The notes beneath the pieces are model-generated. The model was not told the origin of the DNA. It worked only from the letters and a program-made list of their open reading frames with translations, and ran no database searches. Of a stretch of DNA of 32,830 nucleotides, positions 1 through 8,647 are shown piece by piece; the stretch's first letter is position 1, and each line of letters starts with the position of its first letter. A program made the position numbers and the translations under genes. The stretch is from an uncultured Christensenella sp. (lineage in GTDB: Bacteria; Bacillota; Clostridia; Christensenellales; Borkfalkiaceae): the NCBI GenBank assembly GCA_910586345.1, contig CAJUHC010000015.1, forward strand, positions 1 to 32,830. Direction: 5' to 3'.

Positions 1-46
1 GCTGTTAACCGCAGTGTCGTTGGTTCAAGTCCAACAAGCGGAGCCA
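1..46 (+). tRNA. tRNA-Asn(GTT), 3' part only
   Basis: The window opens inside a tRNA. The anticodon loop CTGTTAA gives anticodon GTT (Asn). It is followed by a T-arm with GTTCAAGTC, the acceptor strand GCGGA, discriminator G and an encoded CCA at 44-46. The 5' half lies outside the window. It ends one or two bases before the 5S rRNA, so the two are probably co-transcribed. Confidence 0.9.
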
Positions 47-47
47 T

Positions 48-164
<117 letters not shown>

Positions 165-167
165 TTC

Positions 168-208
168 AAAAATAAAAACAACCGCTTTATGCGGTTGTTT
201 TTATTTTT
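168..208 (+). terminator. Rho-independent terminator of the tRNA-Asn/5S transcript
   Basis: The arms AAAACAACCGC and GCGGTTGTTTT flank the loop TTTAT (186-190), and the A-run/T-run extends the stem. It directly follows the 5S 3' end. Confidence 0.9.
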
Positions 209-672
209 GATAATTTTCGTTTAACAAACAGAGCTTAATTTCCAACTTTACATAAGCGAAAGAACTTAAACGGATACTGACCGTAAGGTTGGAAATATGC
301 CGGATATAATTATTTTTATACGGTTATTAAAAAAATTAGATAATTTAAAACAAGTTCCCGAAAGATTTAATGGAGTAGCGTTTTTTTATTAAATCGAGCA
401 ATTTTGATACTTTTCGCGCTTTTTCAACAAATTCCCAATCTTTTAAACACTTAAATACTTGATTTTGATATTAAAAGGTACTATAATCAACTTGTAACAG
501 GATACCGCCATAATATATTTATAAGTAAATAAGGCAGTGCGTTTTATCGGGTTTATTTCGCTGATACGTTCCCGTTAAACGTGTCCTTTATGTTATGATA
601 TTTGCGGTTACACGTATGTTTCATACGTATGAAAACGTACCTGCATCTTTGATAATAAGGAGGAAAATATAA
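209..672. other. Intergenic region, AT-rich, no gene seen
   Basis: About 460 bases without a convincing reading frame. It holds an imperfect inverted repeat (238-250 ATTTCCAACTTTA against 284-296, 12 of 13 pairing) and a possible promoter TTGATT-17-TATAAT (459-487), which would leave a 185-nt leader. It also has an extended -10 promoter nearer the next gene and a short palindrome at 612-628. A small RNA between 238 and 487 cannot be excluded, but there is no positive sign of one. Confidence 0.6.
591..628 (+). promoter_or_regulatory. Extended -10 promoter with downstream palindrome
   Basis: TGT-TATGAT at 591-599 is an extended -10 element without a good -35. The predicted start near 606 is followed at once by the inverted repeat ACGTATG-TTT-CATACGT (612-628), a candidate operator or leader hairpin. 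The ribosome site AAGGAGG (658-664) and ATG 673 follow. Confidence 0.45.
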
Positions 673-2067
673 ATGATAAATCTTTTGGATATAAACTTTT
701 CTCTTAATGATAAGACAACGCAAATTATTTTAATATGCGTACTCGTTGCATTAGTCGTGCTTTTCGCAGTATTATCTATTGTTATAGTAGTACTTAAAAA
801 ACGCAAATCCGCAGTTAAGGAAATTTCGGAGCCTGTGCCCGAACCCGAAGCGGACCCCGTGCCTGAGATAGAAACTCAATCGGAACCCGCATCTCTGCCC
901 GTAGCGAAAATAAAGACCGAACAAGAATCCGAGCCTGTGTCCGAACCTGAGATAAAAACCGAACAAGAATCGGAGCCTGTGTCAGAATCCGAAACAAAGA
1001 CGGAACAAGAACCTGTCGTTGTTTCCGTGAATACCGAAGAAGAGGAAGACGACGAGGAGGACGTCAACGTACCGGAAGAGGAGGAAGTCGTCGAGGAAGT
1101 GCGCGTCGACGAAAAGACGGGCGTTTCGTTCGTGGTCAGATACAGAAAATCGTTTACCGCAAAGTATATTCAATCGAGCGATGTAAACAAATCGTATTAT
1201 ACGATGCTGAAAAACGCGCTTCTGTCGTATAAAAAAGTCAGAACCCGTTTGGGTTGGGGACAGGAGAATTTTAATTTTGGCAGGGTGAATATCGCAAGAT
1301 TTACTATGCGCGGTAAATCGCTGTGCGTTTATTTTGCTCTTAACCCGGACGATTATGCGGAAACCAAATATAAAGTCGAACGTTCCGAAAGCAAAAAATA
1401 CGAAGCTGTGCCCTGTATGTACAGGATAAAGAACAGACGCCGTGCGAAATACGCTTTGGATTTAATTTCCGCTCTTGCGGAAAAATTCGGTTTAATCAAA
1501 ACAGAAGACGTAAACGACGATTATTATCTTCCCTATGAAGAAACGCAAGCTCTCATAGACAGGGGGCTTATAAAAGAAACGATATTAAAAAAGGGAGAAG
1601 AACTTATCCCCGAAGAGGAAACGTTCGAAGAAACCGCCGTTGCCGAGGTTGAAATTCAGTACGAAAAAGAAGCCGTGAAAGAATTAATCCGTCAACAGAG
1701 CTTTGAAGAAGTAAAAGAAAAACAGCGAGAAGAAGTGAACGTTTCAGAAGCGGACGAGATAATAACCGACGAAGTCGCAACCGTTCTGATAGAGTTCAGA
1801 AGGAATACAAAGCGCGAAGGCAGGGTTTCTTCCGGCAAAAAGGGCATAATAAATATCGACGAGCTTTCTGAAAATTTCGAAAGCGGAGAGACGGTTACTT
1901 TGGAGTCTTTGAAAGAGAAGAAACTGTTGAAGTCAAACGTCGCGGCATTTAAAGTTCTCGCGCGCGGTTCGATTACTAAGCCTTTAATAGTCGAAGCCAA
2001 CGAATTTTCGATAGAAGCTGTAAAAATGATAGTGCTTACAGGCGGAAGAGCAATAAAAATAAAGTAA
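673..2067 (+). CDS. Membrane-anchored protein with a uL15-like C-terminal domain
   Basis: 464 residues behind AAGGAGG (658-664). Residues about 16-40 form one transmembrane helix followed by Lys/Arg (VVLKKRKS), so the rest is probably cytoplasmic. Residues 45-140 are Pro/Glu-rich with repeated E-P-V-S-E-type units and an acidic stretch. A central domain (about 150-280, from RKSFTAKYIQS to IKNRRRAKYALDLI) resembles a domain I have seen in clostridial proteins but cannot name. The last about 75 residues (IINIDELSENF, VTLESLKEKKLLK, FKVLARGSITKPLIVEANEF, AVKMIVLTGG) follow the pattern of the C-terminal half of ribosomal protein uL15. The protein is not the ribosomal L15: it has a membrane anchor and lacks the Gly/Arg-rich L15 N-terminus. 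It is followed by its own terminator, so it is probably monocistronic. Role unknown; a ribosome- or RNA-binding membrane tether is speculation. Confidence 0.8.
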   Translation: MINLLDINFSLNDKTTQIILICVLVALVVLFAVLSIVIVVLKKRKSAVKEISEPVPEPEADPVPEIETQSEPASLPVAKIKTEQESEPVSEPEIKTEQESEPVSESETKTEQEPVVVSVNTEEEEDDEEDVNVPEEEEVVEEVRVDEKTGVSFVVRYRKSFTAKYIQSSDVNKSYYTMLKNALLSYKKVRTRLGWGQENFNFGRVNIARFTMRGKSLCVYFALNPDDYAETKYKVERSESKKYEAVPCMYRIKNRRRAKYALDLISALAEKFGLIKTEDVNDDYYLPYEETQALIDRGLIKETILKKGEELIPEEETFEETAVAEVEIQYEKEAVKELIRQQSFEEVKEKQREEVNVSEADEIITDEVATVLIEFRRNTKREGRVSSGKKGIINIDELSENFESGETVTLESLKEKKLLKSNVAAFKVLARGSITKPLIVEANEFSIEAVKMIVLTGGRAIKIK

Positions 2068-2075
2068 AATACATA

Positions 2076-2112
2076 AAAAACCGCTCCCGAATGAGTTTCG
2101 GGAGCGGTTTTT
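2076..2112 (+). terminator. Rho-independent terminator
   Basis: The arms ACCGCTCCCGAA and TTCGGGAGCGGT flank a 5-base loop. A T-run follows, 9 bases after the stop of the uL15-like gene. Confidence 0.92.
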
Positions 2113-2182
2113 ACGTGTATTCGCACGAATTTAAAAAGGATATTATTGCCTTTTGTAAGAATTTTGCCGAATAAAAATTTTC

Positions 2183-2211
2183 TTGACAATCAAAGCCGTA
2201 AATTATATAAT
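2183..2211 (+). promoter_or_regulatory. Consensus housekeeping promoter of the surface-protein operon
   Basis: TTGACA (2183-2188), a 17-base spacer and TATAAT (2206-2211): both boxes match consensus exactly. The start is expected near 2218, about 39 nt before ATG 2257. Confidence 0.88.
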
Positions 2212-2256
2212 AAAAATGTATAGATATATTCTAAATTTCTGTTAAGGAGAAATGCT

Positions 2257-5200
2257 ATGAGAAATAAATTTCTCACAATGCGTAAAACGTTGCCGGTAAT
2301 TCTGACGGTTCTGCTTGCGCTGTGTCTTACTTTCGGCGTAATTTTGCTGAAAGGAAAGGGGAGTGCGCAGGGAAACGCAGACGCGAGCGTCTGGGACGGC
2401 GACCTTGAAAAAGCCGGTTGGGCCGATACCGAAGGTTCGGCGGCGCCTGCGCCCGATACCTATGTTTTCAATGCGGAAAACAAGACGCTGGAAATCGGTT
2501 CTGCGGAAGCGTTCGCTTATTTTGCGCATCAGGTTTTTGCCGACGAAAGCTACGCTTTGGACGGCGTTAACGTCAAACTTGTATGCGATATAGATTTGGG
2601 CGGGGATGCTAATATATGGATACCGATAGGCACCGCCAAACGTTCCGATTCCGATAAAAGATTTTCTGGTACTTTCGACGGCAACGGTCATACCGTTTAT
2701 AATTTAACTTCGACTGCTTTTTTCGATAATATTTCTTATGACGCGGGTTACGGCGAAGCGGAGGGATATTACTTAGATTGCGGAGACGGGTTAAAAGTTC
2801 CTTTTTACACCGAAAACGGAGAATTCTGTTACGGTCTTTTTGCCGTTACGTCGAATATAACCGTTAAAAATCTTACCGTTTCGGGCGTGAAATTCGAACT
2901 TTCTGATAAGAGCGTGAACGGTGCGGACGTTACCGTCGGCGACGTAGGAGCGCTTATAGGCTGTAACGAAGGCAGTCTTAACGTGGAGAATTGCGTTATC
3001 GGTTCTGTAAACGGCGATAACGGAGATGACGGCAGTATAACCGTTTATACCGACGGGGATTCCGCTGTAGGAGGAATAATCGGCGGAGCTTACGCAGGCG
3101 AAACGGGCGTCACGGATGAAAACCTCTTTGAAAACATTATAGTAGAGCGTTGCGTCAACAACGTTTCCGTAAGTTTTGCTTCCGCGGCGGACGAAGGCTC
3201 GGTACGCGGAAAGACGAGCGGTATAATAGGTTATGCAGACAGATTTAAAGATTTTAAATTAACAGATTGCAAAAATTACGGAAAAGTAAACGGCGATAAT
3301 TTTACCGGCGGTATATTAGGTTATTTCCGCCCCGGCGAAACGGGAGTAAACGAGATAACCGAGTGTTACAACTACGGCGACGTTACGGGCGGATTAAGCG
3401 AAAACTTAGAAATTTATACTCCGGTTACGGGCGGATTTATAGGTTGGCTCGACTATTCCGGGGAAGATAACGATAGCGGAACGGCGGCGGAAAGAGAAAT
3501 AAATCTTACGATTACGGGCGGAAACTGCGGTAAAGTGCACGGCGACGAGGCGAGCGGTACCGTTAGCGGACTTATCGGCAAAAATACTTATCCGGCTAAA
3601 CCCGTAAAACTGATTAGTTTAACCGACGCTTGCGGAGTCGCTGTTACGGAAGAGGCGGCTTCGGTATCCGTTTTAAAAGCCGGGCGTACTACGGCCGAAT
3701 TAATTTACGACGAAAACGATAATACCGTAATCAAAGGAATTAACGTTAACGGAACCGACGGGTTCGAAATAGAAATTCCTTCCGAAGTTACCAAGATAGA
3801 TTTCGCGGCTTTCAGAGGCGTAAAAAATCTTACGGGGATTAAGTTTGCGAAAGAGGGCGCGCTTACGGAAATCTGCGATTGGGCTTTTGCGGGAACAGGA
3901 ATAACGGAAATTGAAATTCCTGCGAAAGTTAAAAAAATAGGCGCTGCGGCGTTCGGCGATTGCGCCAATCTTGTAAGCGTCGGATTTGCAGGCGATAAAG
4001 TTACTTATATAGGAAAATCAGCGTTCGGCAACTGTCCCGAACTCAACAAGGTAGAATTGCCTGCGAACGCGGCTGAAATCGTTTACGGCGAATACGTATT
4101 CGATAAACAGCACGGCGACGGTTCTCCCGCTTATCTGATAGCGAAAGACAGGGAGCGTTTCGACGCGCTTTCCTCTGCGTTAACGGATAACGCTGCAAAC
4201 CTCGCGGTATACACTGAAACGATTACTTATCCCGTAACTATATATTATTACCGCGATACCGTTAAACTCGGCGAAGAATTGCGTTTGTGCAACATAGATT
4301 ATAAAGTAAAACTCGTCGACGGTAAATGGATAACCACCGATACCGACAAAGTCGGTTCGAGCGGTTTGACCGATTTAAGATGGTATTACGACGCAAAGTT
4401 AATCGACGTCGACGGAGCTTCAGAACTTTTGACGGGTACTGATTCCTTAGGCGATTATATAACTTTTTATACGTTCGACGATAACGGCGAAAAATATTTC
4501 ATTGCGCGCGACGATATCGTGTACGATGAAAACAGCGCTTACGAAACTACCGATTTGAACGATTTGCTTTCCGCTGACAGCAGTAAAATAGAAAACGGTA
4601 TGGCGGTCGAGATTACCGGTTATGAAACTCCCGACGGCGTTACAGGCGAATTTACGGGCTATATACATAACGCAGGACTTTATACTATAAAAATCACGTT
4701 CGGAACCGAAGTTTACGAACTCAAACTTACGGTCAAAAGGCAGATTGTCAACCTCGGCGATTACAATAAGCTTTCGTGGAAAGTTCAGGGCGAGGACGGA
4801 AACGCAGACCTTAACGGTATGACGCTGTATATATACAGCAAAGACGGAAGGGAGTATCCTTCCAACGCTGTTTTGACGAACGAGCAGATAGACGCGCTCG
4901 GAGTAAGCAGAACTTATAAAACGAGACAGGTTCTGTATTCGGCTGTAAGGTACAGCGGTTCTCCCGTTACTCTGTGCGTTGAAAACAACTCTGCGTACGA
5001 CGTGGAGTACCCGCACGGTATGAGTACTTATACTAACGTCGGCACTTACGAATCGACTGCGATACTTACCTTGAAAGACAATTACTTGTTTGAAAATAGC
5101 TCGGCAAGCGCGTTGCGCGGTCTGGATATTAAGTTCAACGGCGACGGTACGGTTACGGTAAAGAAAACGTGGTATATCGTAAACATCAACAACTGGCTCG

Positions 5201-6783
5201 TAAATGAGTCGGGAGCCGAATATACGATACAGAATTTCATATACGGCAATAATCCGGGCGTCAGCGCGCCGTTGCTTAAATTTAACAATTACGACCCCGA
5301 CGCGCCTCTTACGTTCTATCTCGAACTTCAATTTAACGGGGCGACGGTAGGCACGAGATTTACTCCCGACGAAATCGGCGATTATATCAACAAAACGATG
5401 CCTGCGGGCGATTATAAACTTATAGTTACGGTAGGCGAAGTAACGAGCAAAGAATGGGACGAAGAAAAGGACCCTGCGCACGAGTACGAACCGACGGTTA
5501 TAGTTTATCACGCGGGGTTTACCGAGTCGAGGGTTTTCACTGTTGAGAAAAAAGGTTTGCAGTCGCTTACGGCTTTCGACACGGCGTTGAAAGGGCAGGT
5601 ATTCTATTACGAGTGGGACGGCAAATCGCATTTCTACGAACAGTCTGAAACTGTAAAAACGGCTTACAGTTCTTTCCTTAGTAAATTCTATCTTCCCGCA
5701 AGACTCGGAGTATGGGCTGATGCTAAATACGGCGATTATTACGGCGCTCCCGTCGTTACTTATAATCTCGACAGAATGCAGAGCGCGGAATACCATTCGG
5801 CGGAAACCGTGTTTACGGGCGATGCGGACACTTACACGGTTTATTATAAAGTTTCGGCGCCGAACTATTACGATTCCCTTGAAAGACTGTCGGGCGGTTC
5901 GAGAAAAGATTATTATTTCAAAGTTATAAACGTAAAGGAAATCGCGCTTCCCTCGGTCGGGGGCAAGACGTTTAACGGAAACGTCCTGACGGCAGATACT
6001 TTCGTTCCGTCTGACGACGAAGGAAAACCTCTGTATTATTCGGTTAAAACTAACGAAGGCGGAAGGAATGCTGGCGAATACGACGTCGTGTTCTCGTTAA
6101 TCGATTCCGAACACTATATGTGGGCGGGGCAGACGCTTGACGACAGAACCGAGGATATAACGGTCAAATTTACTATAAACAAGAGCGCGGATAACTATTT
6201 TACGACAACGCTCAATATTACTACCTGGGTTGTCGGAAAATACGCCGAACTTGAAGAGTTCCCCGTATCCGCGGCAGCGAACTTCGGAAAAGTGATTATT
6301 ACGCTTTCGTATTCGGACGATATAGAAAACGTAATTTATTCGGGCGAAAACAACACGGAAGAATTTGCGAAAGCTCTGTCCGGATTGAAGGCAGGCAGTT
6401 ATATTATGACGGCTTCCGTAGCCGATTCGGAAGATTTTAACGGAATTACGGGCGTAATTACTTTCCGCGTGTTCGATAAAGACGGACTGCCTTGGTGGGC
6501 GGTAGTGCTTATCGTAGCCGGCGCGCTCGGGGTAGTTGCGGCAGTATTCTTTATTCTCCATCAGAAAGGGGTTTTGCAGATGCTCACGGGCAGATTCGTT
6601 ATCGCTATGCGCGCGAGAGCGACGGTAGACGCGACTATCGCGGCAGTAAGAGCAAATAAGGTTGCCGCCGAGGCTAAAAAGAGCGTTGCAAAGGCAGAAG
6701 AGGAAGACAGGCTTGCGGAGTTGAAAGCAAATCAGTCCCGAGCTGAAAATTCCGATAAACGTCCGGAAGACGAAAACAAGTAA
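2257..6783 (+). CDS. Large cell-surface protein with GLUG-like and BspA-type LRR repeats and a C-terminal anchor
   Basis: 1508 residues; AAGGAG at 2244-2249 lies 7 bases before ATG 2257. Residues 10-32 form a signal/anchor helix. The region around residues 80-420 has the GLUG-type pattern (F-G-T-F-D-G-N-G-H-T-V and repeated Y-G-x-V-x-G units). Residues about 500-605 carry BspA/Treponema-type leucine-rich repeats (EIEIPAKVKKIGAAAFGDC and KVTYIGKSAFGNC). Residues about 606-1405 are an extended extracellular part with MBG/Ig-like beta-rich segments (DAGEY, NAGEYDV). One transmembrane helix (about 1411-1436, WWAVVLIVAGALG) precedes a 70-residue Ala/Lys/Glu-rich cytoplasmic tail. Such proteins act at the cell surface, usually in adhesion. 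The ligand is unknown. A small coiled-coil gene follows 22 bases downstream. Confidence 0.85.
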   Translation: MRNKFLTMRKTLPVILTVLLALCLTFGVILLKGKGSAQGNADASVWDGDLEKAGWADTEGSAAPAPDTYVFNAENKTLEIGSAEAFAYFAHQVFADESYALDGVNVKLVCDIDLGGDANIWIPIGTAKRSDSDKRFSGTFDGNGHTVYNLTSTAFFDNISYDAGYGEAEGYYLDCGDGLKVPFYTENGEFCYGLFAVTSNITVKNLTVSGVKFELSDKSVNGADVTVGDVGALIGCNEGSLNVENCVIGSVNGDNGDDGSITVYTDGDSAVGGIIGGAYAGETGVTDENLFENIIVERCVNNVSVSFASAADEGSVRGKTSGIIGYADRFKDFKLTDCKNYGKVNGDNFTGGILGYFRPGETGVNEITECYNYGDVTGGLSENLEIYTPVTGGFIGWLDYSGEDNDSGTAAEREINLTITGGNCGKVHGDEASGTVSGLIGKNTYPAKPVKLISLTDACGVAVTEEAASVSVLKAGRTTAELIYDENDNTVIKGINVNGTDGFEIEIPSEVTKIDFAAFRGVKNLTGIKFAKEGALTEICDWAFAGTGITEIEIPAKVKKIGAAAFGDCANLVSVGFAGDKVTYIGKSAFGNCPELNKVELPANAAEIVYGEYVFDKQHGDGSPAYLIAKDRERFDALSSALTDNAANLAVYTETITYPVTIYYYRDTVKLGEELRLCNIDYKVKLVDGKWITTDTDKVGSSGLTDLRWYYDAKLIDVDGASELLTGTDSLGDYITFYTFDDNGEKYFIARDDIVYDENSAYETTDLNDLLSADSSKIENGMAVEITGYETPDGVTGEFTGYIHNAGLYTIKITFGTEVYELKLTVKRQIVNLGDYNKLSWKVQGEDGNADLNGMTLYIYSKDGREYPSNAVLTNEQIDALGVSRTYKTRQVLYSAVRYSGSPVTLCVENNSAYDVEYPHGMSTYTNVGTYESTAILTLKDNYLFENSSASALRGLDIKFNGDGTVTVKKTWYIVNINNWLVNESGAEYTIQNFIYGNNPGVSAPLLKFNNYDPDAPLTFYLELQFNGATVGTRFTPDEIGDYINKTMPAGDYKLIVTVGEVTSKEWDEEKDPAHEYEPTVIVYHAGFTESRVFTVEKKGLQSLTAFDTALKGQVFYYEWDGKSHFYEQSETVKTAYSSFLSKFYLPARLGVWADAKYGDYYGAPVVTYNLDRMQSAEYHSAETVFTGDADTYTVYYKVSAPNYYDSLERLSGGSRKDYYFKVINVKEIALPSVGGKTFNGNVLTADTFVPSDDEGKPLYYSVKTNEGGRNAGEYDVVFSLIDSEHYMWAGQTLDDRTEDITVKFTINKSADNYFTTTLNITTWVVGKYAELEEFPVSAAANFGKVIITLSYSDDIENVIYSGENNTEEFAKALSGLKAGSYIMTASVADSEDFNGITGVITFRVFDKDGLPWWAVVLIVAGALGVVAAVFFILHQKGVLQMLTGRFVIAMRARATVDATIAAVRANKVAAEAKKSVAKAEEEDRLAELKANQSRAENSDKRPEDENK

Positions 6784-6805
6784 TTTATTAAAGGAGATAA
6801 ATAAA

Positions 6806-7033
6806 ATGTTGCAGAGAAACAAAATAGCCAAAGAGATTCACGCTCTTGAAGAAGAAATAAAGATTTTAGAAATTAAGCGTTCGCGTTCAATCGCAGTTAT
6901 TTTGGAGGCGCTTATCAGCCGTACGACGCCGAACGACGAAGACGTACAGTATTTCAGAACGTTTACTGCCGAAATCGAAATCAAACGCGAACAGCTCCAA
7001 AAACTTACAAGACAGCTCGAAGGTCTTATTTAA
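6806..7033 (+). CDS. Small coiled-coil protein, function unknown
   Basis: 75 residues with AAGGAG (6791-6796) 9 bases before the ATG. The protein is almost wholly charged helix: residues 7-35 and 50-75 have heptad-like spacing of Leu/Ile separated by a T-P-N-D turn, which suggests an antiparallel helical hairpin. It has no signal peptide or membrane segment and no recognised family. It lies 22 bases after the large surface protein, whose tail is a charged cytoplasmic helix, and before a terminator. The two are co-transcribed and might bind each other; that is inference. Confidence 0.75.
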   Translation: MLQRNKIAKEIHALEEEIKILEIKRSRSIAVILEALISRTTPNDEDVQYFRTFTAEIEIKREQLQKLTRQLEGLI

Positions 7034-7041
7034 AGAACAAA

Positions 7042-7073
7042 AAAGAACTCCGCCCGACAGGACGGAGTTCTTT
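7042..7073. terminator. Bidirectional rho-independent terminator
   Basis: The arms AAAGAACTCCG (7042-7052) and CGGAGTTCTTT (7063-7073) lie between converging genes. T-rich sequence follows on the plus side and A-rich on the other. It serves the plus-strand surface operon and the minus-strand PnuC/YitT operon. Confidence 0.85.
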
Positions 7074-7764
7074 ATATTTTACGCTGCCGCCGTTTTATTT
7101 TCTGCCAGCTTATAAAACAATAGGCGTCGTTTATCAGAAACATACTGAACGCGATTACGCTCGGCAGTACTTCGGTGCCGGCTGACGCAAGTTTCATAGA
7201 CCAAAGTACAATCAATACTATATCGTTGAGAATAAAAAGAATTGAAAAGAATTCGCATCGGCGGAGCATAAGATAAGCCGCGGTAATGCTCGTCGTAAGC
7301 GAAATCGTGCTTACTATGAGGTTGTCCGTATCGAGAGCGCGCAGAATAAAATAAAAAGCCGCCGTCGCGGCGGCCGCGCCTAAACCCGTCAATACGTATT
7401 CCGCAGGTCTGAGGGAATTGACTTTTACTTCGTGCGATTTACCGTCGAATTTATTTCTCATCCACGTAATTACTGAAACTATGTGGATTGGAAGCATCAG
7501 TAAAAGATATATAAGCATTTCTCCGTAATAGCGCTGTTGATATGCGTAAACCGCATACAATACGGCGAAAACTATGCTTACGAACTGCCCAAACACGTTT
7601 CCCTTTGCATTGACGATAACGCAGGTAACTCCGGCAAGCGATGAAAGATATGATAATACGCTCTTATCTTTGCCTAATATAAAACCAACGGTTATTACGG
7701 CGACGCTCGTCAGCCATAATATCCATTCCGTGAGAGTGAAGTATTTAAAAAACTTTTTTATCAT
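7072..7764 (-). CDS. pnuC: PnuC-like nicotinamide riboside/vitamin transporter
   Basis: 230 residues from the ATG at 7764; a longer reading from a TTG at 7797 would overlap the upstream gene by 32 bases. ATG 7764 lies one base after the stop of the YitT gene, which points to translational coupling. About seven hydrophobic segments carry the PnuC pattern: a helix with TCVIVNAKGNVFGQFVS, then AVLYAVYAYQQRYYGEMLIYLLLMLP, a W-M-R segment and a late helix with LFILNDIVLIVLW. PnuC proteins move nicotinamide riboside, and relatives move thiamine or riboflavin, down a gradient by metabolic trapping. The substrate cannot be read here. nadA lies 7 kb away, so an NAD link is possible but not shown. Confidence 0.8.
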   Translation of the reverse strand: MIKKFFKYFTLTEWILWLTSVAVITVGFILGKDKSVLSYLSSLAGVTCVIVNAKGNVFGQFVSIVFAVLYAVYAYQQRYYGEMLIYLLLMLPIHIVSVITWMRNKFDGKSHEVKVNSLRPAEYVLTGLGAAAATAAFYFILRALDTDNLIVSTISLTTSITAAYLMLRRCEFFSILFILNDIVLIVLWSMKLASAGTEVLPSVIAFSMFLINDAYCFISWQKIKRRQRKI

Positions 7765-7765
7765 T

Positions 7766-8647
7766 TTAAAGTGTATCTCTGAAACCTTTTCCGACAATCC
7801 CGTTAGTATCCGTAAGAATAACGAAAGCTTGCGGGTCCGCGGAGTGTATGCGCATTTTAAGTTTTAACGCTTCACCGCGCTTGCAGACCGTAATAATAAG
7901 AGTCCGTTCTTCGCCCGTATAACCGCCTTGGGCTTTGACGGACGTATATCCGCGGTGTATCCCTTCGAGAATAAAAGGCGTGATAAGTTCGGGCTTGGTC
8001 GTGATAATCTGAACGTATTTGCTTTTGCCTATGCTTTCGATGACGCTGTCTACGACGAACGCTTTCGTGAACAGACCGAGCAGTGAAAACAGACCCGTCT
8101 GAATATCGAAAATAAAAAAAGTGGAGGCGGCGATGAAAAAATCGGTAATTAAAAGCGCGGTTCCGACGTCCTTAATCCGCGTGTATTTTTTGATTATAAG
8201 AGCTATGATGTCGGTTCCGCCGGACGACGCTCGGCAGTTGAATATAATCGCGCTTCCCGCGGCGGATAAAAGCATTGCGAAAATAAATTCGAGGAAAATC
8301 GAGTCCGTCAGCGGCAGTTCGAGCGGTATAAGTTTGAACAGCTGCATTTCCGCGGTGTATACCAAACTGCAATAAGCGGTTTTGAAAGTACAGCCTTTTC
8401 CGAGGAAAATGAAACCGATAATCAGCAGAATTACGTTGAGAACCTGCATTAAAAACGCGGCGTCCAGCCAGGCGACGTATTTAGTCGTGAACTTGCTTAA
8501 AATTATGGCTATACCGCTCACTCCGCCTGTGGCGAAGTTATTCGGGTTTTTGAAAAAATATATGCCCGCCGCCAACAGCAGAGTGCCGAGATTGAGAATA
8601 ACCCAATACAGAACGGCAGAATGCGTAATTTTAATTTTGCCTTTCAA
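7766..8647 (-). CDS. YitT family membrane protein (second paralogue)
   Basis: 293 residues. The start is a TTG at 8647 fused to the TAA of the upstream gene (TAATTG), with GGAGG 10 bases before it; no ATG lies nearby. Five or six hydrophobic segments form the YitT/DUF161 region (NPNNFATGGVSGIAIILSKF, CRASSGGTDIIALIIKKYT). A soluble C-terminal DUF2179-type domain follows (GYTSVKAQGGYTGEERTLII, PQAFVILTDTNGIVGKGF). The family is widespread in Bacillota; its molecular function is uncertain and a transport or signalling role has been suggested. It is closely related to its upstream neighbour and coupled to pnuC downstream. Confidence 0.88.
   Translation of the reverse strand: MKGKIKITHSAVLYWVILNLGTLLLAAGIYFFKNPNNFATGGVSGIAIILSKFTTKYVAWLDAAFLMQVLNVILLIIGFIFLGKGCTFKTAYCSLVYTAEMQLFKLIPLELPLTDSIFLEFIFAMLLSAAGSAIIFNCRASSGGTDIIALIIKKYTRIKDVGTALLITDFFIAASTFFIFDIQTGLFSLLGLFTKAFVVDSVIESIGKSKYVQIITTKPELITPFILEGIHRGYTSVKAQGGYTGEERTLIITVCKRGEALKLKMRIHSADPQAFVILTDTNGIVGKGFRDTL

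Noticed and set aside
4447..5796. 449-residue open frame on the minus strand
   Set aside because: It lies wholly inside the large surface-protein gene, has no ribosome site, and its Arg/Val/Phe-rich composition is the mirror of the sense codons.
6097..6831. 244-residue minus-strand frame over the end of the surface protein and start of the small gene
   Set aside because: It overlaps two real genes with ribosome sites and has no independent support.
7766..7797. Longer pnuC start (TTG at 7797)
   Set aside because: It would overlap the YitT gene by 32 bases; ATG 7764 one base after the YitT stop fits the family length.
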